A stretch of 64,000 bases of DNA from Rugalucina vietnamica (taxonomy: Eukaryota; Mollusca; Bivalvia; Lucinida; Lucinidae): NCBI GenBank assembly GCA_964017185.1, contig OZ024870.1, positions 33,007,621-33,071,620 on the forward strand, in the 5' to 3' direction. This document shows, piece by piece, positions 22,113 to 34,259 of the stretch (positions are counted from its first letter, which is position 1; the number at the start of each line of letters is the position of its first letter). The position numbers were made by a program, and so were the translations under genes. The notes beneath the pieces are model-generated. The model was not told the DNA's origin, made no database searches, and saw only the letters and a program-made list of their open reading frames with translations.

Positions 22113-22389
22113 CATTATGAAAATTTGCCCATGCAATAAACAGAGAGTTTTTTAGCTTCAAAAGTTGCAAATTTTCAGCTAAAAATTGTGATATTTTTCT
22201 CCTTTTTGCTCAAAACATACATTGTGGGTATACGTTAGAACCGTCTCGCCGAGGCGTTTCTAACGAGTACCCACAATCTATGTTTTGGATCAAAAATAAG
22301 AAAAATAGGTATACCCCTGCATACCCCAGTTTTGCTATATAAAAGTAGGGTTCAAGGGGTATACATTTCATGGACATGTTTTCCATATG
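22113..22389. mobile_element. Palindromic MITE, copy d
   Basis: Sister of copy c by block duplication, with T on both flanks. The core keeps GAACCGTCTCGCCGAGGCG and its complement. Confidence 0.88.
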
Positions 22390-23613
22390 TTACGAATTTA
22401 CGAGGACAAAATGCTGTGTTTATTTGGTTCCTTGTGTTGATTTCTGTGGAGAAAGTTATTAGATTGTTTGTAGATGAGTTAATAATTGTAAGAAGGCGCA
22501 TAAATATCACAATCCAAAACGCCATTATTCGGCAGACAATAACTGTGTTATGAAAAAGGACAGCTTGCAGCGCTTTCAATATCAATTCTGTATTACATGT
22601 AATGTATGTATGGCAAACTCAAATTAAATGTTTGAGATGGCGGACTTAATAGACTTAAAATATTTTATTTGCAGGTACCTCTAAATCGTCTAGCACGCAT
22701 TTTTGAAGACGCAGGTGTTGCACACTTTTATGTCCCTGATTAAATACTAATTTTGGTAGAGTGACATTGAATCATTAAAGAAACCGCGTAATCCATATTT
22801 TTCGTGCCCCCGCGTGAACTCGTATAAGAACAATGGCATAAGAGCAGTGTTTAGCCACACTATACCTACATGAAGCGTCCTTTCAAAACAAATTGGACAA
22901 AATGCACAAACATGATTTCGGGATTTCACAATTATAATTTGGTCCACTTTGTACAAAATGGCAACTACGATACTCCAGCCTCATGTAGTAATGACATACG
23001 TTTGGTAAATTAACACTTGTAGACACGGTTACTTATTTAATCCATTAACTTCGTAGCATAGTCTGTGATTACAGAACAGCTGTTCATTCATCAATTATGT
23101 AATTGGCAAAAGGATTGGGCTGCCAGGCTGCGATAAACGTAGTCTGCAGGATAAATTCAAAATGATTTCAAAAGTATTAATTGATACGCCAGTAACAAGA
23201 TGGTATCATTCTATTTTTTATTTCGTCATTGGGTACTTTAGGATTTTAAAACGCCCCATCACAATAATGCTTTTATCAGACAGATTTACTAAAAATAACA
23301 CCTGTCAATAGTTAATGTACAGGTGTGCTTGTTTAGAATCATATACTGACCGACTTTAATAACGCAATACTTTATATCGGTTATCGTTTGCTTAAAACTG
23401 ATTTAAATTTAAACTGACGCATAAAACAAACATAGCATACCGTGAATCTTAACCGTGAATCTTAACACCATACATAAAATTTGTTCGCTGAATTCTTTGC
23501 AAAAGCTGTTTTCTTCAACGTCATCAAGACGTAATTTTTCTTAAGAAAACCGAACAGTGGCTACAAGTAAGGGTTTTGGTGAAAACAAACCATCACCGGT
23601 GATAGCTAACAAA

Positions 23614-24104
23614 CTAAAGCACTAGAAAATCACTTTGGCGCTTACATTCAATGTCCCTTAAGGCGACGGCGTTTTTCGCCAACGTTAAACGTAAAGTGCT
23701 CAAAACACAGAAGAATTCGATTACAGCACAAAACATTATGTTAGTAAGTAAGTAAAATAACAATGGCCCTAGTATTGATCCCTGGAGAACACCTGAAGAA
23801 ATTTCACAACTGCCGGACTGTTTTCCATGCAGTGACACCACTTAAGATCTGCTTTTCAAATATGATGTCATCAGTTTATAAAGTTTGTACCACATTTGTA
23901 AAGTGAGAGCTTATGAAGAAGTAAATCATGATCAACAAGATCAAATGCTTTTCTAAAGTCAACCATTATTGTTCCTACTATATTATCGTCGTTTAAAGCT
24001 TTAAGCCACCTTTCTGTCATTAACGTTAAGTTTATGTTACATGTAGTCCCGTGCCTACATATTGTGTTCGAAAAGCTTTGAATTTGTATCAGTTTTACTC
24101 GCAA
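23614..24104 (-). pseudogene. Internal fragment of a LINE reverse transcriptase
   Basis: On the minus strand, residues CNINLTLMTERWLKALNDDN, GTIMVDFRKAFDLVDHDLLL and HGKQSGSCEISSGVLQGSI, then LGPLLF, are reverse-transcriptase fingers and palm motifs of the CR1/L2-type LINE family. The sequence stops abruptly after LGPLLFYL, before the YADD motif, at a TAAGTAAGTAA run (about 23733), where U4 flank resumes. The foreign part is about 23733-24045; neither LINE end is present. Frameshifts separate the two frames. Confidence 0.8.
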
Positions 24105-24171
24105 AATTTATGTTTACTTGATAAACACTAAACTGGCGTAATTACCACATTTTCAATGCAAATGAAAGCCA

Positions 24172-25633
24172 CCCAAACAAAAATAAATGGACCTAAGATC
24201 ACCCCAATGAATCATATTTGAATCATAATTCGTTAATGATCTGTTAGTGATCAAATTTGTCATGCAAATGAGCTAACAGATCACTTATTTAAATATATTG
24301 GGGCGGTCGTTTTGGGCAACGGATCATCTCATAATTACTAACAACACACTAAATAATCACAAACGGATCATTAATGAAACACAAATGAATCACCAACAGA
24401 TCATACTAACGGATCACCTTTGAATCACATTGTAACCAATCATTACCGGATCACTAACTTTCAGCATAAGATTAATGCATAATCGTGCACTACAGGGTCA
24501 CAAATGGATCATTATTAAATCACTTGGAACAAAGAACACTTTTATTGTCAGGTCAAGGACATACATAGTACACACATTCGTTAGTCTACACCTATAAGTT
24601 CAACTATTTAACAATCTTTTGTGTCTAGTACTAAAATAGAGCCGAGTTACTGGGCTTTGCTGAGAAAACCAAATACTTTCTCCTAATTCAACATATAATT
24701 GGGCAGCATGCATATAGGATTATAAAAATGTGTAAAGAAAAATCGAAATCTCTTTAGGTTTAGTATACATATTCATCGCATGGTAACTGTAACCAAATGT
24801 TGATTCAGATTCAGAAGACTGTTTTTGTGGAAGAAGTTACAATCATTTGTTGAAAACCTCCCAGTAAAAAGGTATACATAAATCTATGAAAATCTATCTG
24901 GAGGTGTCTGCATTCATTAAACGTGGTAAAGTATATGAACTTACCAGCCAAGCTTTATTCCAACATATAATTCACTTTAACAATCAGGCAAATGTATTCT
25001 TTAGCGTTCTCCCTGGATGTTTCACACACTGACTTTCACCCTACTAGAGTTTGAATGGCGCGCGCATTTGGCTGTTACAATTTACAATTCGTTGAGTCAG
25101 GTGACACAAAATATTACAGGCTATTCCCGTTATCCATTTATTTACATGTTTGTACATTATGAAATATTCACTTACAGTTATGAAGTCCAAAAACTAAGAG
25201 GCATGCCGCAATAAGTAACGTATAAAACAAGACAAAAGCATTTATTACTTAATACCAATCGACACCGTCGGATGTAAGTTAGACAAAGAGAATATTTCCG
25301 GTCATTCTTTCTGTGGGAAAAATCTTATAACAGATCACTAACCGATCACTTCGAAAATATCAGTTATACAACATATCACATAAAGACAAACCTAAGATGT
25401 AACAAATCATTATCAGATCACTTTTCCTTGGCCCAGAGAATAAAGCTTAAACGGATACCAAACAGATCATTCAAATTAATCATTAACGGATCACTTTTAA
25501 AATGTGTTTGTGATCTATTAGTTATTTATTTAACGGATCACAAATAAATACTATTAACGGATCACAAAAAGTGATTCAAACATGATCTTGATATGATTAA
25601 GATGTGATCCATTTCAGAATATTTTTGTTTGGG
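24172..25633. mobile_element. Inverted-repeat DNA element with GGATCA subterminal repeats
   Basis: The ends are perfect 14-bp inverted repeats, CCCAAACAAAAATA and TATTTTTGTTTGGG. Both end regions (about 24190-24520 and 25320-25610) are filled with copies of (A)ACGGATCA(T/C) and TGATCCGTT, dozens in all; the middle is AT-rich without a frame. No clear target duplication. It is absent from U3. The family is unknown to me. Confidence 0.8.
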
Positions 25634-25850
25634 CAACCAACACCATTCGTTTGGGGTTTGTTGTTTCTTTCCAGAAATCATGTTGGACCAAAAGAAACCT
25701 TTTCTTCTACATTGACGTATTATGCAATTGATTTTTGTTGAATTTTGGGTAAAGATTGAAATCGTACTGTAAGGTTCATGAATATTTACAAAATCTGGAC
25801 AAAATATCCAAATTTTCGCATGAAATAGTTGTATAATGCAATAATAACGA

Positions 25851-25946
25851 GCATTAACATCTGCTGGGCCCCTCGGGAGGGTTGAAACTCTCGCATTTCA
25901 GGCTCGGGTTTCAACGCCTCCCTCGGGGACGAGCAGATGTTAATGC
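25851..25946. repeat. Palindrome with 15-bp perfect tips
   Basis: GCATTAACATCTGCT pairs exactly with AGCAGATGTTAATGC. Further in, GGGCCCCTCGGGAGGGTTGA pairs with TCAACGCCTCCCTCGGGG. It is a foldback MITE or structured element present once per large unit (see 18109). Confidence 0.85.
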
Positions 25947-26229
25947 ATAGAAAATCATGTTTGATCCCTATATTAACTCTTTGGGATGTGCAATTGTCTG
26001 TTTCTCTACCATTTGGTTTCTGTCTATTTAAACACTTTCTGGTTTTACATGTTCGTGATAATTTCATCTATTTAGATTTCTTGCTATTCAAGCTGCATAT
26101 TTGTTTAACTAACCGCTGCGTGGCCTTAAATATGGCTCATTATATGCTGATCTCTCATCATTCTGTCTATATTTGTGTTGTACACATGCTAGATTTTATC
26201 ATTAATCAGTAATACAGGTAAATTAACAT

Positions 26230-27410
26230 TGTCTATAGCTTGGTGTTGTGCGGTGTACTGGCTATCAATACCAGACGTGTGGACGTTATTTAGAATGTTA
26301 ACATCTGAAAGACATGCTCTGCAGCCCTATGTTCCAAGAAATGTTCCAAAGCGAACCATCATAATTGCTTAACATGTAAAATAAGTAACGGACACTAAGC
26401 TAGAATTTCTTTCTCACCACCCAGTAAGAATCAGACATTAATAATCGCTGATACTCTCAAATTGCAAATGAACATGTTAAGATAAATGCAAGAACATGTC
26501 AACTATAGAAAATTAAGTTGGTTGTAGAATTTGGTCTACATAAGTATTTGAATGTGCGAAGGGTTTTTGTCAGATCCGCGCTAATTTTACATAATATACA
26601 TGTAGTATCCATCTGAGAGCATATTTACTCTAAAATGAGCGTTATCTTATCAGGGAAAAATTGGTTCCGCATAGGTCCTTCATGTTGCTATATGCTGTGA
26701 TATGTATTGAAAATATGTCTGTAGAAGGTGTAACATCATGTCATCCAGATTCGTCTTTTATTAAGCTCTCAACCGTCTTATGACGAAAGACAACAGCTTG
26801 CAGCGTTTAAAATATCAGATCCATACTTTTATGGTTGCAGCACATTATTCTATTACATAAAATTGGCGTATTCTATAGACTTATATAAACTTTATTGCAG
26901 GCATTGTAATATTGTTTAACGCCAATTGTTGGCATGGTCTATGATAATGATAAACATGCCACATGTGCAATAAAAATCGTATAACGATTTATTTCGAATC
27001 AATGACCGGAAGTTCGGATTATAAAATTGACGGTGTACATTTTTTTTTTCATTTTTAAGTATTTATGTTTTATACAGGTTAGTGTCATGCGGTATAGGTC
27101 AACGGCTGCTTCAGCTTTTCAAGTCCACTCGCGTTTCTGTACCCCTTCATTGTTTGATTTCATCACAAATTTTACTGGTTTAATTATCCCTCTCTAATAA
27201 CATAAAGGAATGAGTAAATGATAAATATATAATAAAGATAATATATAGAATAGAGAACAAGAGGAGGCATGTTTTTTTTATTTTACAATGTTGCAACGTT
27301 GAGAAGGTTTTGGGATCGCTATTTATCTTGAAACACAATTCATTGTGAGTACATCATTTCTTTTATCACTCGTACTTTAAGTCGGTAAGGGAAGAAGTAC
27401 ATACAGAAGT
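26230..27410. other. Decayed unit fragments, no gene seen
   Basis: Weak similarity to the unit persists: CAGCTTGCAGCGTTTAAAATATCAG at about 26788 resembles 16505 and 22560. The rest is AT-rich with no element ends or coding signal. Confidence 0.45.
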
Positions 27411-27417
27411 CAGTCTC

Positions 27418-28180
27418 AGCATCTTACGGTCAACCGTAACTTATAAAGATGCTTAGTCTGCATAACTTTAAAAGTTACGGTTGACCGTAAGATGTTTAGT
27501 CTGCATAACTTTTAAAGTTACGGTTGACCGTAAGATGTTTAGTCTGCATAACTTTTAAAGTTACGGTTGACCGAAGATGCTTAGTCTGCATAACTTTTAA
27601 AGTTACGGTTGACCGTAAGATGTTTAGTCTGCATAACTTTTAAAGTTACGGTTGACCGAAGATGCTCAGTCTGCATAACTTTTAAAGTCACGGTTCACCG
27701 TAAGATGCTTAGTCTGAATAATTTTTAAAGTTACGGTTGACGGTAAGATGCTCAGTCTGCATAACTTTTAAAGTTACGGTTGACCACAAGATGTTTAGTC
27801 TGCATAACTTTTAAAGTTACGGTTGACCACAAGATGTTTAGTCTGCATAACTTTTAAAGTTACGGTTGACCGAAGATGCTTAGTCTGCATAACTTTTAAA
27901 GTTACGGTTGACCGAAGATGCTTAGTCTGCATAACTTTTAAAGTCACGGTTCACCGTAAGATGCTTAGTCTGAATAATTTTTAAAGTTACGGTTGACGGT
28001 AAGATACTTAGTCTGCATAACTTTCAAAGTCACGGTTCACCGTAAGATGCTTAGTCTGAATAATTTTTAAAGTTACGGTTGACGGTAAGATGCTTAGTCT
28101 GCATAACTTTTAAAGTTACGGTTGACCATAAGATGTTTAGTCTGCATAACTTTTAAAGTTATGGTTGACCGTAAGATGCT
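27418..28180 (+). repeat. 43-bp minisatellite, about 17 copies, first unit inverted
   Basis: The unit is AAGATGCTTAGTCTGCATAA followed by CTTTTAAAGTTACGGTTGACCGT. Variants alternate (GATGTTTA or GATGCTTA; GACCGT, GACCAC, GACGGT or CACCGT), and blocks of variants recur, a higher-order pattern. The array opens with an inverted segment (CATCTTACGGTCAACCGTAA), so its first repeat can fold on the next. Each unit contains the palindrome ACTTTTAAAGT. Confidence 0.95.
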
Positions 28181-28239
28181 TAAACCGGTAGACATGACAG
28201 TTATGACAAACTGTCCTTTACTGAAGTGGTATTGCTTCC

Positions 28240-28385
28240 TGATAAATCAACACTTGTCGTGGTGGCGACTAACTTCATCCATTAACAAGATTTCTTACTA
28301 TAGTCTGCCATTACAGAACAGATGCTCACTCTTCAATTATATAATTGTCTAGAGAATTGAGATACTGCGATAAAGTATTCAACGG
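28240..28385 (+). repeat. Relic of the large unit after the minisatellite
   Basis: CATTAACAAGATTTCTTACT ... TCTGCCATTACAGAACAGAT resembles the block end at 11605-11710, 17225-17340, 20000-20290 and 23040-23150, marking the far edge of the duplicated region. Confidence 0.65.
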
Positions 28386-28389
28386 ACTG

Positions 28390-29300
28390 AATTTATATAG
28401 TCTTTAACGTTTTAGCTTTCAGATGGAGCAGCAGAGACAGACTAGCTACGATTAATGCAGTCTAGGGGGCAAATTGGTTTAAACTTTTAACATTTTTCTT
28501 GAAGTCTCACGAGTGTACATTTTCAATTTGACCGTGGTAAGCATTGCCGATTGCCATTTCTTTTATGTGTCGAAACATAATTACTTAAATACACAACAAC
28601 TATACTGCGTGTGTGTGTATGTGTGCGTTCTGCGGCGTCACATCCGGGGCTATTATGTTTGTCTATGTCCCATAAAAGGGACGCCAGGCTTAAATGAGTT
28701 AATCTAAAATATTTAATGATATAATAAAACCTGAGCTCTAGGAAAATTCGACAAAGTATTCCTCTATTAATTACTTGATAAATACGTTTTGAAAATATAT
28801 TAATTTAATTTACCATTATGAACATAATCACGTAAGTATCAAGCATATATGGACATTAAATACGCACAGGCCAGGAACAGTATGCTTATTGTAACGCGGT
28901 GGCATAAAACAAAGTATGCATAAAGCAGGCACTAGTTGTCAGCTATGCACTTACAGAGATAGGCATTTATTTACATGCAATTCATTTTCGCTAAAGTAAA
29001 TTTCATGAGCTTTCTCAATTTCCAGTAGTCCCATGTCTATGTTCCTTTTTTCCACAGGCTTCCCCGAGTATAATCAATATGTAAAGAGGATGGGGGTTAA
29101 ATGGTTAATGTGATATCAAAATATTAATAATTTTCCATTTAAAGTTAAATAGTATGTTAATTTAACATAATATAGAGTTTTCGTATAAGTAAAATACAGA
29201 GAACGATTAAGGACTTATTTCTTTTTCATAGTTAATGCCTTTTGCTCTATACTCACGGAATCTACAAACGCAACACTTGCATTATCGATTCTTCCTCTAA
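28390..29300. other. No gene seen
   Basis: AT-rich, apparently single-copy in this window, ending at a CA microsatellite. No convincing frame. Confidence 0.4.
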
Positions 29301-29301
29301 G

Positions 29302-29302
<1 letters not shown>

Positions 29303-29350
<48 letters not shown>
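29303..29350 (+). repeat. (CA)n microsatellite
   Basis: Uninterrupted CA dinucleotides over about 48 bp. Confidence 0.98.
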
Positions 29351-29355
<5 letters not shown>

Positions 29356-29783
29356 CGCGCATAAAACTGAAACAAATTCAAATCTTTTCGAACTCAGTAT
29401 ATAGGCACGGTACTAACGTAAATGTATCTCAGATAGATAGCTATCTCAAATATCTGAAAAAAATGGCAACTCTTTCACAGTGTTTCACATTGTCTTGAAA
29501 ATGTTATATATACATACACATTTGTAGAGCTTCAATTCATAAATGCATCATGCCTTTCTCAGAAGCCGAAGCCCGTATTGAAATGCTAAACGTATACCAC
29601 ATGAATTCAGAAAGGTTTGTATCATAAAACAAATAAGCAAACATACAAACGTCTGGCAATTAGCATTTGAAGAACGGAGGTTTGCCATATGTAAACGTAG
29701 ACATATCATTATTGGCTACATATAAAAACATCAAACGTGAATGTCCTGCGAAGATAATCTACAACTTCATATCCTAACCGGTC

Positions 29784-30810
29784 GTAAAAAGGTACAAGTA
29801 GGCAAAGATCAGGAAAAGGCGCAATCAGAAAAAGATTCCCACTCCAAAAACCGAGGTGGGAAAAAACCAAACTAACAATCAGGTACATATACCATGAAAC
29901 AAATCGTAAGCCGAATGAGCAGCTATTTTCCCAATAGGTGGCCACTCAGTTACCTTAACTTAACTAAAAATATGAAAACATACATAAGGCGCCAACAGCC
30001 CGAAATTTTTTTTAAAAAACACCAAGACATAAAACAAAAAGAACCACCACCGAAGTATCGACTTGGAACGATCAGTAACACAAAGTTACTGGCGGGCTTA
30101 AACCGGTTTTACATGGCCATAACCTCAGCCTCAGCTTCTGCAGTGGTTCATAACATTTAGTTAGTTATTCGGTCCTCGTGGTGAATCTCTAACTAGTCAA
30201 TGAATCATCAAGAACAAACAAATAAATCATGATAAACATCCTGATGAATCAAAAACCAGGACTCACAGACTGAGTAAGCTGCCCGACGATGGAGATCCCT
30301 GGGCGCCGAATAACCTACTAACTCCGGAGCAAAAGAAAAACACCAGTTGGACCCCGGTGGGCCAAGCAACAGACAAGAAGCTCCGGCCCCAACCAACTAA
30401 AATGAATAGCTTTATGTCGGGGCCATCATAGAGTCTGACGCCCGACCCACCGGCGTGCAATTAAAGAAGGCAGCATAGTTATCAACCATGATTGGGTTAA
30501 AAACTAAGCATGCAGACTGTCGCATAACATTCAAGTTATAACCTATACGTCTGTAACGTGTTATGATTTTTCTGAACTGAAAAGAAAAATCATTAATTCC
30601 TTTAAGTTTGTAAACCAAGTCACCATAAAATTCAGGTTCCGAAAGGCCCTCACTTAAAAGCGTCTTTAACCCAACATTATATTTGGAAATCAAGTCATAG
30701 TGTCTACGATAAAATTTAGAAAATGTTTTTCGAAGTTTATGATACCGATAGCCCTGTTGGAGAAGTTTTGCCGTTAAACATTTATTTCGAGCGTTGAAGT
30801 CTGTAACATG
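29784..30810 (-). mobile_element. R1 retroelement, longest copy in the window
   Basis: Read on the minus strand, the element opens inside its ORF at about 30810 and has a stop at 30412-30414. It then runs through a 3' region of about 630 bp to TACTTGTACCTTTTT at 29784. The 3' region is nearly identical to 11921-12594. Other copies are shorter at the 5' side but share the same 3' end, so this is the best reference copy here. It has no poly(A) tail; 5' truncation supports retroposition by a LINE or Penelope-like mechanism. Confidence 0.85.
30412..30810 (-). pseudogene. C-terminal ORF fragment of the R1 retroelement
   Basis: A frame of about 132 codons is open from the 5' break to TAA. It reads HVTDFNARNKCLTAKLLQQG, then KTFSKFYRRHYDLISKYNVG, LSEPEFYGDLVYKLKGI, YRRIGYNLNVMRQSACL and ends FFNCTPVGRASDSMMAPT. 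I recognise this as the C-terminal part of a retroelement protein common in invertebrate genomes, where it follows a reverse transcriptase. From memory I cannot decide between a LINE and a Penelope-like element, and the RT domain itself is not in this copy. There is no upstream start, so it is a 5'-truncated, non-autonomous remnant. Confidence 0.7.
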
Positions 30811-33800
30811 AAAGCATATATACTAACCCAAACTCCTAACGCAACAAGAAATGTGGCTGAATTTTATAGAAATAAGTTAAGTTTTGCAGGCAAACCAAAC
30901 TGATAGAAGTTAGTCAAAAATCGTCATCAAACGTTTTAAAACCATTAGTTATTTTCTACAGATTAGGGATCACTTAGCTGTGCTCTGATTGGTAAAAACG
31001 CTATTTTCTCATTTTCAGGGTATTCTTGACATGTTGTTACCATGGCTTTGCATTTCACAATTCTGTAACGTTCGTTTATTCTGGAAAACGTTGTTGCATG
31101 GGAAAACACCGCCCCAATTTCTTACAGGATTACTTTGAACTTAAAAAACGTAGCGTTTTTGTGTTTCGCTCCTGAACGCCTATTCATCCAATACAAATTC
31201 AAAATCGAAGAAAATCGCTAAAACAACGATTTCCATTCATTTTAAAGTCCGAAACTGTCAAGTTGTGTTGCCTTTAAATGTTACTAAGCTCAGCTCCGAA
31301 GATTGTATCGGTTTGGGTTAAATCCTATCCAGAGAATTTTGCAAAAATCCAATTTTCGACTACCATCAATCGATTGCATTTCATTTCCTGGTTACTGCTC
31401 AGCGATCCTCAGAATTTTAACCAAACATGCAGCGAATAACACACTTCTGCTCAGATGCGTTTGGATGTCCCATAAACTTCAAACATTTGAAGTAAACGAA
31501 GCTTCTTTTACTGGTGTACGAATACATGTCACATGCCGAATACCGGCAAAGTCCCATGTATTTCGTTCTTTAACAGGCACACTGCCTCTGTAGAATCGAT
31601 TGATTCGTGACAATTAGTGACTTGTGGTAAAAACTGAAGTTCCATGTGATGCTTGGATAACCCAGCCTTTTATTTTAAGATGTATTTCGGCCAAATTGTA
31701 AACAGGACGAGCGCAACTGAGAAAACAAACCACTGTTGCGTTAGCTCTTTGGGTTAGTAAAGTATTTGCAAGCCACATAAATTGAAATAGCCACCAAACC
31801 CATTTCACTTATCTTAGTGTTCTTAGTTACAAAGTCATTGGAATTACTGGAATCGTTGACGTGACTCGAATTCCGATGTTGCTGTGAAACCATATCAATT
31901 CATGACCATGTGACATTTAGACCTTACAAGTGGTTCGCGGTTTAAGAACAAAACACACATATTCAGTGTTTGGATTTGTCTGAGAAAATAATGGTTTTCA
32001 AAGATAAGTAAGCAGAACATGACGTCTTTTTGGTCATATCTTGATAAAACAACGACTTAGTTGCGATCGTCCATTGGAAACGCATTTATCCCATAGTAAC
32101 AGTCCGGTACAGGCGATTGTGGTTTACTTTGTTTGACGACTTAGTCCGTATACAGCTGTTCTGTTTATTCAGCTTCTTCGCCATTTTCGTTCTTTGTAAT
32201 CGGCAACGGAATAGTCAAAACTATTTCATCGCGTTTTCCCCATTCCATTAACATCGGTTGTGTCACATGCCTAGTACGTGCCAATAAAGTATTGATTTGT
32301 GTAGATAATCAAAACTATACATCTCGCCAAAAATTTAGCGTATTCAAATTTTAAATTGCAAAAGTTAAATGCCCGCAAAATATCTAAAAATCCTAAAACA
32401 AATTCAAAACTCATGGATTTAAAAAGGAAGCATGTCGTATCAAAGAAAAAATGAAAGATTTGTCTCGAACTATCAGATTTTTAAAAATTTATGTATCGTT
32501 TTAATGTGCATTATTTTGATAATAAGACGTATTTCTTAAATCTGATTTCTGCACCCCATACGTCACGTATGTACAAAATTCACCCAAGGTCAAGGAAGTG
32601 TATGTTGGAACAACCTGTTACACACAAAAAAAATGAGAAATGAAAAGTCAAATTCTGACATTTCTGGAAAGAACAAAAATGTAAAGAATCTATAGCAAAA
32701 TTGCAATGTTATGTTAAACAATGTCAAAACAAGTTTGTCGCTAAAGATGTCTAATGTCTTCATCCCAAATGACAAAGTAACAATGTCTATACCACATTTA
32801 TATTCTATCTGTGGACTTATGATTTTACTAAGTTTCGTTTTATCATGTTGAATATAGGTGTTTTTTGTAGGATTTAAAAAATGTGTCCAAAACCACTCTT
32901 TCAAAGCAGTAGCCTTATCTTTTGTCATTCAGTATCTAAATAACTGCAGATTTTGAATCAGAAAAAGTACAGATTGTTTTCGCTGTAACCATGGCGTCGA
33001 TTAGGGGCAATTGCATCTACCTATTTATTCACTGAGGTAAGTTTTTACCGGGTGAGTTTTCTTCGTTTTAGACATATAATAATCGCTATGAAGAAAGGGA
33101 TAATAATACAGCAGATGTACAACTTATATGTAAGTTCGTACCATTAAGCACTTAACGAGCAAGTGCATCGTAGTGCTTTGCTCAAACAATATTGCAATAT
33201 CGGACCACTGGCAAGATGCACGGTTGCAAATCAATGTGCATATCCTATAAATACATGTATGTCCCTTTACCAGAATGAATTTGTCGCTCCAAACAAGCGC
33301 ACAAAAATGTGCACTACATACACCTTTATCGATAACATTAATTTTGAAAACCAGCACTAGCACATTATCTGGAAGTTATATTTACGAGCCTGAGAGAAGC
33401 TATGTTTGTTTCGATTGACCTGACCTTCTCTAGAGTAATGCGATTACACTTCTTACATTAGCCTCATCTGAATATGGTAAAGAGGATGAGCGAGAGAGCA
33501 AATATCCAGAAAATCAGAACTGTCTGTTCCCCGTAATGGATTTAGAACGTCAAGAGAGATAACATCGTGAGAAAACTTGATAGGCAAACGAAGAAGAAGA
33601 ACAATTGCACAGTAGCAACAGATGGGCGACATTGTTTCTACCAAAGGTAGATATTGTATTTCCGCTTATTTCTTTAAATAAGATTCACGCCAATATTCAA
33701 TTTCTATTGCTGTAGAGTTTAGTTTGTGTAGAGTCAGGTCGGGAATCCCGAAGGCAGGTTAGGTTAGCATGCTGCTTGAAAATCTTTGATTTTTGTCAGC

Positions 33801-34122
33801 TGGTGCTCATTTCCGGACAAGTATCGATTAATTTCAAAGAAGTAAAGAGCTTTGAATAAAAAGCAACCCTAGACATCTGTAATAGAGTTAAATTCTAAAA
33901 AAAAGGTCACAAAAACTGACACATTACATATCACATTTGCATCTGATATGAGTTTACACCAAACAGCCGTAGATTGAAAAATTCCCTCTTTGCATGTTTG
34001 ATGACGTACAGTCCTTAAATAAAATGTAACAGAGAAGACAAACCCCATAACTGAAGGCAGAAGCCAAGAGGCCGCCAAGGTAGATCGGGTTTCACTAATG
34101 AAACAGACAGACAGACAGGCAG
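30811..34122. other. Apparently single-copy stretch, no recognised gene
   Basis: This 3.3-kb stretch has none of the window's repeat families. The longest frame (32590-32928, minus, 112 codons) has no recognisable domain, an AT-driven F/L/I/K-rich composition and no partner exon I can see. A host intron or intergenic DNA is the simplest reading. Confidence 0.4.
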
Positions 34123-34250
34123 ACTTACTTTACTTTACTTTACTTTACTTTACTTTACTTTACTTTACTTTACTTTACTATACTTTACTTTACTTTTCTT
34201 TACTTTACTACTTTACTTTACTTTACTTCACTTTACTTTACTTTACTTAA
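34123..34250 (+). repeat. (CTTTA)n pentanucleotide microsatellite
   Basis: About 25 copies of TTTAC/CTTTA with a few substitutions. A short (CAGA)n run precedes it at 34103-34121. Confidence 0.97.
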
Positions 34251-34259
34251 GCCATGAAT

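Larger units (their letters stand above)
18680..26220 (+). repeat. Large non-coding duplication, unit U4
   Basis: Direct diverged copy of 9850-18470 (anchors given there). Relative to U3 it has gained a SINE, an R1 tail, a hammerhead insert, a LINE fragment and a 1.46-kb inverted-repeat element, and it lacks the hAT-like element. Confidence 0.8.

Noticed and set aside
27418..28180. CRISPR array with 43-bp period
   Set aside because: The whole unit is conserved with no unique spacers; it is a minisatellite.
32590..32928. 112-codon frame on the minus strand in the single-copy stretch
   Set aside because: Composition is what AT-rich DNA gives by chance; no domain, signal or splice context supports it.
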